Part shown: positions 31,324 through 40,112 of the stretch, piece after piece
Position numbering within the stretch: position 1 is the first letter of the stretch
Layout: every line of letters begins with the position of its first letter
Origin: Planctomycetota bacterium
GTDB taxonomy: Bacteria > Planctomycetota > MHYJ01 > WSZJ01
Length of the DNA: 51,968 bases
Direction of reading: 5' to 3'
Assembly (NCBI GenBank): GCA_009773755.1
Contig: WSZJ01000003.1
Span: forward strand, 1-51,968
The notes under the pieces: generated by a model
The model's input: only the letters and a program-made list of their open reading frames with translations
The model's database searches: none
Told to the model about the DNA's origin: nothing
Position numbers and translations under genes: made by a program

Positions 31324-33234
31324 TCAGCGGGACCCGTTCAGCATTGAATCCAACGCAGCTTCGGCCACGTAAATTTCGTCATTCTGCGCGCGCGAAAGAA
31401 GCGCGATGCGGATCTTGCCGGATCGGTTCCGCCCGATCGCGTCGGCCGCGCGGTAACGCACGAGCATGGATTCGTCATTCAGCACGTATTCGCCGAGGGC
31501 ACGGAAGGCCTCGAATGAGCCCGACGCGCCAAGCGCGTCCATCGCGAGCGCCCGGACGCCCGTTTCCGGATGCGTCGCGGCGATATTCAGGTCCGGAAGC
31601 GCCTTCGCGGCCGCGAGTTCCAGCTCGGTCCACTTCTTGAAATCGACGGACGCGCCGTTGCGGAGATCGTCAAATTCCGCCCTTTGGACACGCAGCTGGC
31701 GCTGAAGCGCTCCTTCCGCCGTGGCGACCTTGTAAACCGACCCCGCCAGCATGGCGAATCCCGCAAACGCGAGCGCGCCTGCCGCGCGCCGCAACCCGCG
31801 GCCACGCAGCCAGACGATACCCGCCGCGACCCAGAGCCCGTAGCTGCCGAGCAGGATCGCCGGCCCGAGGAAAACCGCGAGCGAGTTGGCGATCTGCGCG
31901 ACGTCCCGAAGCGAACGCCGCCGGTCGGCGCGGGAATTGGCGGCGCGCAGAGCGGCGCTGAACATGGCGTCGCGCGCGTCGCCGCTTTTCGCCAACGCCT
32001 CGCCGTTCATGAACTGCTCGGCCGCCGCTTCCGGGAAAACTTTCTCGAGCCCACCTCGCGATGTCGCCATGAATTCCAGCGACCTCATCGGGTCTGTCCG
32101 CTTCAATTCCTGCGCCGCTTCGACGACCCACGGGCCGCCGTCCTCGTTGTACACGAGCAGGGTGTAACCGTTGCCGCGCGCCAGCCTCAGAAAATCTTCC
32201 CTGGTCGACGCGATGGTCGCGATGAAGCGGTACTGGTTCACAGGAAAACCGTGCACGACGGGCCCTGCGAAGAGGAGCGAATTGCGCGCATTAAGCTCGG
32301 GTGGGCGCAGCGCGAAGGCCGCAAGCGCCGAGTGCCGGTAATAGAACGTCGCGAGCGCCTCGCCGGATTTCGTGCCGAAGAGCGCGCGGTCCCGGATGCC
32401 GCGGTAGACCTCGCTTCCATTGAGCAGCGTCGCGGGGATCCCTGCGGCGAGGGCGGTGGCGGCGACGGCGATCGCCCAGCGCCTGCCGTGGGCGGGAGCG
32501 CGGCCCCCGGCGAGGAGGGAGCGGAATCCGGCGTAAGCAACCCAGGAAGCAGCCGGCGCGAGCACGCCGGCGGCGAGGCCCGAGAGAGCGACCCCGGGAG
32601 AAATCAGCGCCATCGGGAAAACGATGCAAGCGGTCAGCAGGGCCGGGAGATTCCAGCGCGAGACGGCGGGGAGCAGTTCGCCGATCGCGAACAGGAGGCA
32701 CAGCGGGACCGCGGCAAGAAAACCCAGCGCCGCAGCGGGAATGAAGGCCGCCTGCGCTACCGGCGCCTCGCGCACGCGCGCGGCCGTGGGAGCCCGCGAG
32801 GTCTCCAGCCGCTGCTCGAACAACGCCTGCTTCGCTTCCCATTCGCGCTTCGCATTGCGGCAGAGCGGGACGGTGAAGATGAACAGGATGGCGGTGGCGA
32901 GCAGCCACGCGAGCGTGAGCCCCGCCGCGGCGCAGGCCAGCGTCTGCAGACCGGATCCTGGGACGCCTTTGCCCTGCAGGTCGTCCAGGCGGGCCTCGAG
33001 GAAGCGGCGGCAGAAGGGCGAGCGTCCCCCTTCGGTGGCCTCCCAGGCGCCTTTGCCGTCCGCCCAGCGCGCGGCGACTTCGTGTTTCCTCGCGTCCGCG
33101 TGGAACGCGCCTGCGGCGCCTCGCCGGAACACCAGGGGCGACGGCTCCTCGTAACCGAGCCGCAGCGCCGCCTCACGGGCCGATTTCTCCCAGGCGTCGC
33201 GGTCCGGCGCGGACTCCTCGCGAAGTGCTTTCAA
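31324..33234 (-). CDS. Multi-pass membrane protein with C-terminal HEAT segment
   Basis: A 636-residue protein. An N-terminal soluble stretch (about 90 residues) is followed by a cluster of five or so helices at about 97-265 (LAWLLATAILFIFTVPLC, FLAAVPLCLLFAIGELL, LLTACIVFPMALISPGVALS, AIAVAATALAAGIPATLL), a soluble domain at 275-440, two more helices at about 450-505 and a C-terminal HEAT-like repeat stretch (residues 555-636: KALPDLNIAATHPETGVRAL, AFRALGEYVLNDESMLVRYR, LLSRAQNDEIYVAEAALDSM). The start TTG 33234 follows the stop of the zinc-ribbon gene by four bases and lacks a clear ribosome site, so it may be coupled or start further in. I recognise no family beyond the HEAT. Confidence 0.75.
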   Translation of the reverse strand: MKALREESAPDRDAWEKSAREAALRLGYEEPSPLVFRRGAAGAFHADARKHEVAARWADGKGAWEATEGGRSPFCRRFLEARLDDLQGKGVPGSGLQTLACAAAGLTLAWLLATAILFIFTVPLCRNAKREWEAKQALFEQRLETSRAPTAARVREAPVAQAAFIPAAALGFLAAVPLCLLFAIGELLPAVSRWNLPALLTACIVFPMALISPGVALSGLAAGVLAPAASWVAYAGFRSLLAGGRAPAHGRRWAIAVAATALAAGIPATLLNGSEVYRGIRDRALFGTKSGEALATFYYRHSALAAFALRPPELNARNSLLFAGPVVHGFPVNQYRFIATIASTREDFLRLARGNGYTLLVYNEDGGPWVVEAAQELKRTDPMRSLEFMATSRGGLEKVFPEAAAEQFMNGEALAKSGDARDAMFSAALRAANSRADRRRSLRDVAQIANSLAVFLGPAILLGSYGLWVAAGIVWLRGRGLRRAAGALAFAGFAMLAGSVYKVATAEGALQRQLRVQRAEFDDLRNGASVDFKKWTELELAAAKALPDLNIAATHPETGVRALAMDALGASGSFEAFRALGEYVLNDESMLVRYRAADAIGRNRSGKIRIALLSRAQNDEIYVAEAALDSMLNGSR

Positions 33235-33238
33235 GGGT

Positions 33239-34201
33239 CTATTTGCTGTGGCTGAAAATCATGTAAAGGATCAGCCCGATGATCCCGCCGACGACGGCGA
33301 GTACGGCGATGAGGACGACGAGCTTGTCGTATTTCCCCACAGGGTGCTCGCCCTTGACGATCTGTCCCGTGAACCCGTTCACGAGAAGCCGGTAGTTCTT
33401 CCCCTCGTACGTGTACTGCCAGACCCATAGCGGCAGGTGGACAAGGTGCGTTCCGTCGATCGAGATCTGCGTGTCGCAGTCCGTCAGCGTCGTGACGCGG
33501 CCGTCGGCGATGGCGCGGTTATAGCGAACGATCTGCCCGCGAGCCTCCTCCTCCGCCTGCTGCTGGTTGATCTGCCCGTTCTTGATCGACATCTTTTCCG
33601 GGATTTCCTTCACGTTGAAAGGCGTCGCGCCCTGCAGGAGGTTGACGCCGGTCGAATTCTCGTTCCCCAGGCCGAAGCTCAGGAAAAACCCGCCCCAGTC
33701 CGCCGCCGTCTTGAGAGCGCCGGGATTGAGCGCGTCGATCCCGAACCACTCCTCCCCGCGCCGCGCGTACACCGACCAGTTGTGGGTGTTTTCGAAGTTC
33801 CCGCTCGCCGGCTCCCAATACGTCTCGGTGCGCGAATTCTTCCCGAAGCCGACCGAGCGCGTTCTTCGATTCTGCCCGCTCCACTGCGTGTGGCTGCGGC
33901 AGGCGACAACCCAGAACGGAAGCACAATCCCGTCGCGCCCCTGGAAGGCCGCGCGCTCCGGAAGGTCCTTGGGCTTGAAGAACCCTTCACCCATCCACTT
34001 CTTGATGGAAGCGGTCATGGCGTTCTCGTCGGCTTTGGGCGAGAGGCAAAAGTGCTTTTCGACCGCGATGATGTTTCCCATGCCTGCGAGCATGACGGTC
34101 GAGCCGCAGTAGCCGCACGTGAGCGTCGCCTCGCCGGAGAGGTAGTCGATGGGGGCACCGCAGGACTTGCACTGGAGTTGCTGGCGGACGGCGTCAGTCA
34201 C
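33239..34201 (-). CDS. Zinc-ribbon protein with C-terminal membrane anchor
   Basis: A 320-residue protein. The N-terminal zinc ribbon has two CxxC knuckles (CKSCG and CGYCG) about 20 residues apart. A central region of about 220 residues includes a Trp/Gly-rich part (FLSFGLGNENSTGVNLLQG) and a helix with EKMSIKNGQINQQQAEEEAR, then strands ending with a Tyr/Leu-rich part (LPLWVWQYTYEGKNYRLL). The C-terminus has one membrane helix, LVVLIAVLAVVGGIIGLILY, and a short basic tail. GTG 34201 with GGAG nine bases upstream is the start. This is a recurring uncharacterised family; function unknown. It is four bases upstream of the membrane/HEAT gene. Confidence 0.75.
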   Translation of the reverse strand: MTDAVRQQLQCKSCGAPIDYLSGEATLTCGYCGSTVMLAGMGNIIAVEKHFCLSPKADENAMTASIKKWMGEGFFKPKDLPERAAFQGRDGIVLPFWVVACRSHTQWSGQNRRTRSVGFGKNSRTETYWEPASGNFENTHNWSVYARRGEEWFGIDALNPGALKTAADWGGFFLSFGLGNENSTGVNLLQGATPFNVKEIPEKMSIKNGQINQQQAEEEARGQIVRYNRAIADGRVTTLTDCDTQISIDGTHLVHLPLWVWQYTYEGKNYRLLVNGFTGQIVKGEHPVGKYDKLVVLIAVLAVVGGIIGLILYMIFSHSK

Positions 34202-34282
34202 GTGAGTGGTCTCCGGGGGTGAAGCGGCGGATTGTACTGGCGGGACGAAAGAGTGATGAGGAATGAGAGGGTCGGCAAATAA

Positions 34283-34309
34283 CCGGGGCCGGCTCTTGGC
34301 CGGCCCCGG
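34283..34309 (-). terminator. Hairpin after the thioredoxin/HEAT gene
   Basis: An 11-base perfect stem (34283-34293 with 34299-34309, sequence CCGGGGCCGGC) with a TCTTG loop lies 24 bases past the stop of the minus-strand gene. In that direction it is followed by TTATTTG, only a weak U-run. Its core is like those at 46981 and 49890. Confidence 0.6.
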
Positions 34310-34332
34310 AGTTTTCAGAGCGTTCGCGGCAG

Positions 34333-35697
34333 CTATTGGAACTTGAACGTCTTCTGTTTGTCTCTCCACCACTTCTTCCACTCGTTCCAGTCTTCTCCGA
34401 AGTCCTCGCCCGTGAGCTTGTTCAGAGAGCGCTTGCACTCTTCGCGCAACCCGCCGCCGCCGCCCGGCCCACGGCCGCCTTTGCCCTTGAACTTGAAGGG
34501 CAGGTCGATGAGGAAATCGATCACGTCCTTGTGCTTCATGTTTCCAAGGCAGCGGATGCGCGCCCGGCTGACGTCCTGCGACGGCACATCAAGGATGCTG
34601 TCCTCGGCGGGCGCGACGGCGCGAAGGTCGCCTGTCTCTCCGATCGCGTCCCAGGCCTTGACCGCGAGCTTGTTGTTCGTCTCCGACTTGAGCCACGTCA
34701 GGATCACGGGCAGGCCGTTCTTGACGTCCAGCTGCAGGATCGGCGCGATGACCAGGTCCTTGAGCTTCACGCTCGGGTCCTTGAGCGCCAGCGAGAGCGG
34801 CTTGACGACCTTGGGATCCTTCGAATCGATCAGCCTCTGCGCCGCGTCGCACTTGTCCTGCTCGATGCCGCCTTTCATCGCGGAATCGTAGGAAGCGATG
34901 TCGCGCTCCAGCTTTTTCGCGGGGTCGATGTTCTGCCCCGCCGCGTACTTGTCCACCGCCGCGTTCATCGCGGCCGCAAGGTCGGCCGTGTCGAGGAAGC
35001 CGCAACGGCCGAGCTCGGCGCCGTCGAGATCCACGAAAATGAAACCGGGAACGACCTGCGGCTTGAACTTCTCCCAGATCTCGGCGACTTCCTTCCCTGC
35101 GGCGAAGCACACGAACTTCTTCGCGGGCGCCGCGCACGCCGGGTCCGTGAACTGCGGGAATTTCAGGTTCAACTCCTGCGTCGGCGTCCCGGTGTCGTGG
35201 ACGAAAATCAACGTCGGCCGCTGCCGCTCCTTTGCTTTCGCCTTCGCGTCCGCGTACGTCGCTTCCCACATGAATCTCCGGCTCGCCAGCTCCTCGTCCC
35301 AGGCTGCGCGAATTCCAACGAGGAAGTCGAGCATCTTGTCGGGGTTGGCCTCCGGGATTTCACCTCGCGGGACCATCCGGAATTCATTTCCTTCGGGGCT
35401 GATCACGCGCAGCTGGGGCATGTCGTCGATTTTCCACCTGAAGTGGCTTTTGACCGCTTCATTGGCCTCGAGCTTGACGGCCGACCAGTTTTCGAGCTCG
35501 GTCTGGACGGCAATGTTTGGCCAGACCTTGTCGTTGAGGCCCTTGCAGACGTGGCAGGTCGGGCTCCAGATGTAGACGATCATGAGCTTGTTTTTCGCCT
35601 TCGATTCCTTCTCGCCATCGTCGAGGCTCGTGCCGAAATCGGCGCGGGCGGCGGAAGCGGCTGCGAGCAAGGCGGTGACTGTAAGAAGGCGGCGCAT
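34333..35697 (-). CDS. Exported thioredoxin-like protein with HEAT-type C-terminus
   Basis: A 454-residue exported protein. Signal peptide LLTVTALLAAASAARA (cleavage after about residue 19), then a thioredoxin-like domain with the redox pair in WSPTCHVCKGLND (Cys48, Cys51), then a second thioredoxin fold without cysteine pair (RPTLIFVHDTGTP ... GFIFVDLDGAELGRCGF) around 150-245, then helical HEAT-like repeats (VVKPLSLALKDPSVKLKDLV, LPVILTWLKSETNNKLAV) and the tail DWNEWKKWWRDKQKTF. The tail matches the end of the anti-sigma/HEAT protein at 36470-38203. GGGAG before ATG 35697 supports the start. It is divergent from the sigma/anti-sigma operon. Confidence 0.82.
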   Translation of the reverse strand: MRRLLTVTALLAAASAARADFGTSLDDGEKESKAKNKLMIVYIWSPTCHVCKGLNDKVWPNIAVQTELENWSAVKLEANEAVKSHFRWKIDDMPQLRVISPEGNEFRMVPRGEIPEANPDKMLDFLVGIRAAWDEELASRRFMWEATYADAKAKAKERQRPTLIFVHDTGTPTQELNLKFPQFTDPACAAPAKKFVCFAAGKEVAEIWEKFKPQVVPGFIFVDLDGAELGRCGFLDTADLAAAMNAAVDKYAAGQNIDPAKKLERDIASYDSAMKGGIEQDKCDAAQRLIDSKDPKVVKPLSLALKDPSVKLKDLVIAPILQLDVKNGLPVILTWLKSETNNKLAVKAWDAIGETGDLRAVAPAEDSILDVPSQDVSRARIRCLGNMKHKDVIDFLIDLPFKFKGKGGRGPGGGGGLREECKRSLNKLTGEDFGEDWNEWKKWWRDKQKTFKFQ

Positions 35698-35948
35698 GAT
35701 GATCTCCCTTGGTGGACGCAGTGAGGGCGTGTCGGTATAACCCAGCAGATCTACGAAAGTTGTGTCATCGCGGCGGGAAAAATTCCGAAAGGTTCGATCG
35801 CCTCGATCGGAACTCTTCTCATCGCGCAAGCTGTTTGTACAAAGGAACTTACGTCGTCGAGTTCAGGCTGGAGCACTTCCCCGGCCGCTCAAAGGACGAC
35901 CCAAGTTCCCCAACATTACACGAACTTCACTTTTCACTCGCGCCTCCC
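35698..35948. promoter_or_regulatory. Divergent promoter region, thioredoxin/HEAT versus sigma operon
   Basis: This 251-base gap holds the palindrome TTTGTACAAA (35834-35843) and two GGAAC boxes of the ECF -35 kind (around 35811-35815 and 35845-35849) on the plus strand, but no convincing -10 partner at the right spacing. For the minus-strand gene TATACC lies about 40 bases before the ATG. Confidence 0.35.
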
Positions 35949-36473
35949 TTGACCAACCCTCTCCCGCCGCCGTCAGACTTTCCGGACGAGCTCCTCGCGG
36001 GGCGCGCCCAGGGCGGCGACCGGACCGCGTTCGAAACGCTCGTCCTGCGCTACCTCGGGCCTGCCCGCGCATTCTGCACCAAGCTCCTGAGAGATCAAGT
36101 CCTGGCGGAGGACGCGTGCCAGGACGGATTTCTGAAAGCCTGGCGCGGCCTGCCGGGATTCCGCGGTGAAGCGAAGTTCCGGACGTGGCTCTGGCGGATC
36201 CTGGTCAACGCGGCCAACGACCTGCGAAAGCCGAAACCGGAGGCGATCGGAGAAAGGGAGTTCGAGGCCGTCCCCGAAAGGGACGTCGTCGCGGAAGACG
36301 CGGTGGCCCGGGGCGTCGCGGAACTCCCGGACCGGCAGCGTGAAGTTCTTCTGATGAGGGCCGAGCTGGGACTGGACCTGGAGGAAATCGCGGCGGCGCT
36401 CGGGATCACCTACGACGCAGCGAAGGCGAACCTGAGCCTGGCTCGAAAGAAACTGAGGGAGTTGCTGACATGA
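35949..36473 (+). CDS. ECF RNA polymerase sigma factor
   Basis: A 174-residue ECF sigma factor. Region 2 is FETLVLRYLGPARAFCTKLL, then EDACQDGFLKAWRGL and FRTWLWRILVNAANDLRKPK; region 4 is VAELPDRQREVLLMRAELGL and EEIAAALGITYDAAKANLSLA, the usual helix-turn-helix. The start is uncertain: TTG 35949 gives the expected length, but there is no ribosome site, and the frame is open further up. The stop overlaps the anti-sigma start (ATGA), so sigma and anti-sigma are made together. Confidence 0.88.
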   Translation: MTNPLPPPSDFPDELLAGRAQGGDRTAFETLVLRYLGPARAFCTKLLRDQVLAEDACQDGFLKAWRGLPGFRGEAKFRTWLWRILVNAANDLRKPKPEAIGEREFEAVPERDVVAEDAVARGVAELPDRQREVLLMRAELGLDLEEIAAALGITYDAAKANLSLARKKLRELLT

Positions 36474-38203
36474 CGTGCGAGGAATTCCTGGCGCTGTGGG
36501 ACCGAGGCGACCGCTCGCCCGAAGTCGCCGCGCATGTCGCCTCGTGCCCCGGATGTCGAGCGCTTCTCGCCATCGACGGCCGCGTCCGCGACTGGCAGCC
36601 CGCACTTCCAGCCTCGAGCGAAGCGGAATTCCTAGCGAAGCTCCGCTCGAAAATCGAAAGCCGCCCGGCGCCCCGCCTCCGCGGCCCGCGCCCCGTCGCC
36701 TCCGGCCCCGCACACTGGCTCCGCTTCGCCGCCGCCGCCGTCCTGCTGGCCGCGATGGGAGCCGCCTTCCTGCTCGGCCGGGCGAGCCGCGCACCGGAAA
36801 CGAAGGAAGCGGCGCCCGTCGCAGGCCTCGGCGACGCCCCGAAAAAAGACGTCGAACCTCCGCCCGATCCCGACGGCAGCTCTCCCGACCCTGAAGTTCC
36901 GCCCGATCCCGTACCGGATAAACCCAAGTCGGATTTCCGCGATCGCCTCATGGCCGCCGCTTCCGGCGCAGGCCGCGAAGCGTTCCTGGCGCAGGTCAAG
37001 CGAGGCGTCGACCGCGCGCGCTGGTTCGCCGCGTTCCGTTCTCCTGACGCGAAAGAGCGCGGCGCGGCCGTCACGATCGCTTCTATCGTGAAAGACGCCG
37101 CGATGGCCCCGCAGCTGGCCGTGGCGGCGGCGAAGGGCGACGAGAACGCGATCACGGTGCTGGGCGAGCTCGGCGGGATCGAGTCCGTCGTCGTGCTGGC
37201 TTCGCTCGCAGGGATGCCGGGGAAGCGCGAGGCGGTCGTGGAAGCGCTTGCCGCGACGGGTCGCCCGGAGGCCGGTGACGCGCTCGCGGCGATCGGCGCC
37301 TGGAAGTCGGAAGCCGCCTGGCGCCGTCTCGGGCAGGCCGGAGGCCCCGCGATCGTCGCGCGGCTTCGCCTCGGCGGCGACGCGGCTCTCGCGGCCGTGG
37401 ATGCCGCATCGTGGTCCCGCTCTGCGCGCGCCGTGCCGGAGCTCGCGAAGCTCCTGGGAAAAGCGGGCACGCGCGAGCCGGCGGCGAAGGCGCTGGCCGC
37501 GATCGGAGGCAAGCAGGCGTTCGCGGCGCTGGCTGAGGCCGCGGACGAAGACGATGAAGTCATTCTCGCGGCGCTGAAGACCATGTCAGGCCGGGACGCG
37601 GTGGAAGACCGGCTGCTCGACGTGCGGTTGAAATCGCCGGATCGCGTCAGGGCCGCGCGCGTGCTCATGAAAATGGGGGGCCAGGAATCGGTCCCCGCAC
37701 TCATCCGCGCCCTCGAGAGCCCCGACCTGCGGGATGTCGCTTCAGAGGCGCTGGGCGCGCTTCGCGACGAATCCGCCGTCCCCGCGCTGGTCGGGCTCCT
37801 TTCGGAGAGGCGCCATCGCCCCTCGGCGGCCGCGGCACTCGGCAGGATCGGCAGCCCGACGGCCGTTGCAGCGCTCACAGCCGCTTCGCGCGAGCGCAGT
37901 TTTTACGAAGAGGCGACGCGTGCGATCGCGGCAATCGCCGCCCCCGAATCAGTCCCGCACCTGATCGCGGCGCTCGGCGAGCGTTCCGTCGCGCCTGCAG
38001 CAATCGCGGCGCTCGAGAAGATCCGCGACGCGCGCGCCGTCCTGCCGTTGATCGGCGCGCTCGGCACCGAAAACGCCGCCGCCGCACACAGGGCTCTCAT
38101 GGTCATCACCGGGGAAAAACTCCCGGGACGCCAGGGGGACTGGGTGAAGTGGTGGAAGGCGAAGCACAAGGATGGGAAGAACTCGCTCGTGACGTGTTAC
38201 TGA
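36470..38203 (+). CDS. Zinc-type anti-sigma factor fused to periplasmic HEAT repeats
   Basis: A 577-residue membrane protein. Residues 1-40 have the zinc anti-sigma motif HVASCPGC (His22, Cys26, Cys29) with Cys3 as a possible fourth ligand, the part that binds sigma in the cytoplasm. One membrane helix at about 82-104 (FAAAAVLLAAMGAAFLLG) is followed by a Pro/Asp-rich linker and about nine HEAT repeats (for example GAAVTIASIVKDAAMAPQLA, SVPALIRALESPDLRDVASE, TAVAALTAASRERSFYEEAT), then the tail GDWVKWWKAKHKDGK. HEAT repeats bind proteins, so the periplasmic part is a likely sensor or scaffold. It overlaps the sigma gene by four bases. Confidence 0.88.
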   Translation: MTCEEFLALWDRGDRSPEVAAHVASCPGCRALLAIDGRVRDWQPALPASSEAEFLAKLRSKIESRPAPRLRGPRPVASGPAHWLRFAAAAVLLAAMGAAFLLGRASRAPETKEAAPVAGLGDAPKKDVEPPPDPDGSSPDPEVPPDPVPDKPKSDFRDRLMAAASGAGREAFLAQVKRGVDRARWFAAFRSPDAKERGAAVTIASIVKDAAMAPQLAVAAAKGDENAITVLGELGGIESVVVLASLAGMPGKREAVVEALAATGRPEAGDALAAIGAWKSEAAWRRLGQAGGPAIVARLRLGGDAALAAVDAASWSRSARAVPELAKLLGKAGTREPAAKALAAIGGKQAFAALAEAADEDDEVILAALKTMSGRDAVEDRLLDVRLKSPDRVRAARVLMKMGGQESVPALIRALESPDLRDVASEALGALRDESAVPALVGLLSERRHRPSAAAALGRIGSPTAVAALTAASRERSFYEEATRAIAAIAAPESVPHLIAALGERSVAPAAIAALEKIRDARAVLPLIGALGTENAAAAHRALMVITGEKLPGRQGDWVKWWKAKHKDGKNSLVTCY

Positions 38204-38249
38204 AAACCCGCCGGCCCCTGGGGGGAGCCCGGTCCTCGGAGGTATTGTC

Positions 38250-40112
38250 ATGAAACGCTGTCTCGCATTCCTCGCCCTGTGCTCCGCCACGGCGCACGCG
38301 CAGGACGAATCCGAACGGTTCAGCCGCGCGTACGACGTGCGCTTCCTGACCCGCGTCGTCGAGCATTTCAAGGGTCCCAATCTCGACATGGACACGTGGT
38401 CGGGCGACGGCGGCGCGATCGGGGTCGGCATCATGGAAATGGAAGGCAATTCCCCCGTCACGGGCGAGTTCCTCGCTTCCGCAATCGTCACGAATTTCGA
38501 CGAAGATTCCTGGAGCGATTCCCGCAATTCCATCGAGTACAACTCGGGCGTTCTCTACGTCGCGCAGTCGAAGGAAAACCACGAGAAGATCTCGAAGTAC
38601 ATCGACATGCTGCGCCGGCGTTTTTCGCGGCGCATCGTCGTTGAGGCGGACGTCCTGCTTCTTTCGCCCGAGGCGTTCGCGGCGGCCGGCGTTCTCCCCG
38701 GAATCCTCTCGGCGGAGCAGGAAAAGTCCCTTCGCGACGCGGCGGGAGATCCGGCCCGCGGCAAGCTGCTCACGCTGCTGCGCACCGTGGCTATGAACGG
38801 CCAGCGCGTGTTCGCGGCGGACATGAAGGAGACTTCCTACGTCCGGGACTACGACGTCGAAATCGCCCAGGACGCCGTCATCGCCGATCCCGTCGCCGGC
38901 GACCTTCGCCACGGCGCCGTCCTCGACGTCAAGCCCGTCCTCGCGAACGACGCCACCACCGTGCTTATGGAGACGCGCTTCACGCTGGCGCGCCCTCGCG
39001 GCATGGCCACTTTCGACATGGGCGTCCCCGCACTCGGCGCCATCCAACTCCCGTCGCGCGACGTTCTGCGCACGAAAACGACGCTGGCCTGCCCGATGGG
39101 CCGCACGGCGCTTCTCTGCTCGGGCCCTCTCGCCGGGGAAAAGAACTGGGTCGCCGCCGTCCTCGTGAAACCGACGCTGACCGGCCAGACCGCCGGCGAT
39201 GAGACGACGTCGACCGAGAAGCGGCAGTTGCGGATGTTCGACGTCTCCAGCCTGACCGCGGAGGTCAGGGATTTTCCCGGGCCGTCGATTGGGATGACCA
39301 GGTGGGAAGAAGGTGCAGGCGACCCGACCACTTCGTTTGTCCCGCCGTCCGATGAAGGCGAAGGCATGAGCCCCGAGCAGCTCATCGACGCGATCCGCAA
39401 CAACGTCGCCCGCTCTTCGTGGTCGAATTCGCGCAATCGCCTCTGGCAGATGGGAGACCAGGTCGTCGCCGTCCAGACGCCCGCGGTGCTCGACGAAATC
39501 GCGAAGTTCCTGGCCATCGCCGCTCCCGCGCGCAGCCGCCTCATCGGCGTCGAGCTCGCCGTCGTCGGCATGGACGATGCCGCCTGGGCCGCCCGCCGGG
39601 CTTCGCTCTCGGGCGTCTCGCCCGCCGAGGACGCTCTCAAGGATCTTCTCCAGGCCGCCGTCAAGGGCCCCGGCGTCCGGCTCGTCTCCGGCGCTTCCGG
39701 CGTCTGCATGAACGACCAGCGCTTCCATGTCTGGGCCGGCAGCGACCGCGCGTACGTCCAGGACATGGACGTCGAAATCGCGCAGGGCTCCTGCTGCGGC
39801 GACCCCGTGATCGGCCTGCAAATGACCGGCTGCTGCATGGACGTCCGCCCCTCGCTGGCGGGCGACGGGAAGCGGCTTCACGTCGAACTGCGACCGACGT
39901 GCAACTCTGCCGCCGAGCCCGAAGCGTTCGACACGAAGGCCGCCAACATCGGGAAGGTGCAGAAAGTGCGCGAGTCGCTCGTGAAGCTGCAATCGCAGAT
40001 GTTCGTGCCGGACGGGGCGTGGGCCCTGGCCGGGATCACCACAGGAAGCACGGGCGGGAAGAGCGAGATCTTCGCGACGCTGGTCCGCGTCCGTTCCATG
40101 GAGGCGAAATAG
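38250..40112 (+). CDS. Exported protein with two secretin-like modules, copy A
   Basis: A 620-residue exported protein (signal peptide up to AHA, residue 17) built of two modules, about 22-320 and 325-615. Each starts with YDVRFLT / FDVSSLT and a FxGP segment (HFKGPN, DFPGPS), goes on to an STN/NolW-like part (SWSDSRNSIEYNSGVLYVAQ; SWSNSRNRLWQMGDQVVAVQ), and then a secretin-C-domain-like part: NGQRVFAADMKETSYVRDYD / NDQRFHVWAGSDRAYVQDMD followed by VEIAQ, DPV and LDVKPVL / MDVRPSL, and PMGRTALLCSGP. The final part of secretins (the VP.LG.IP.LG gate) is absent, so a membrane pore is unlikely. GGAGG seven bases before ATG 38250 supports the start. It is 46 bases downstream of the anti-sigma gene. 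Confidence 0.75.
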   Translation: MKRCLAFLALCSATAHAQDESERFSRAYDVRFLTRVVEHFKGPNLDMDTWSGDGGAIGVGIMEMEGNSPVTGEFLASAIVTNFDEDSWSDSRNSIEYNSGVLYVAQSKENHEKISKYIDMLRRRFSRRIVVEADVLLLSPEAFAAAGVLPGILSAEQEKSLRDAAGDPARGKLLTLLRTVAMNGQRVFAADMKETSYVRDYDVEIAQDAVIADPVAGDLRHGAVLDVKPVLANDATTVLMETRFTLARPRGMATFDMGVPALGAIQLPSRDVLRTKTTLACPMGRTALLCSGPLAGEKNWVAAVLVKPTLTGQTAGDETTSTEKRQLRMFDVSSLTAEVRDFPGPSIGMTRWEEGAGDPTTSFVPPSDEGEGMSPEQLIDAIRNNVARSSWSNSRNRLWQMGDQVVAVQTPAVLDEIAKFLAIAAPARSRLIGVELAVVGMDDAAWAARRASLSGVSPAEDALKDLLQAAVKGPGVRLVSGASGVCMNDQRFHVWAGSDRAYVQDMDVEIAQGSCCGDPVIGLQMTGCCMDVRPSLAGDGKRLHVELRPTCNSAAEPEAFDTKAANIGKVQKVRESLVKLQSQMFVPDGAWALAGITTGSTGGKSEIFATLVRVRSMEAK

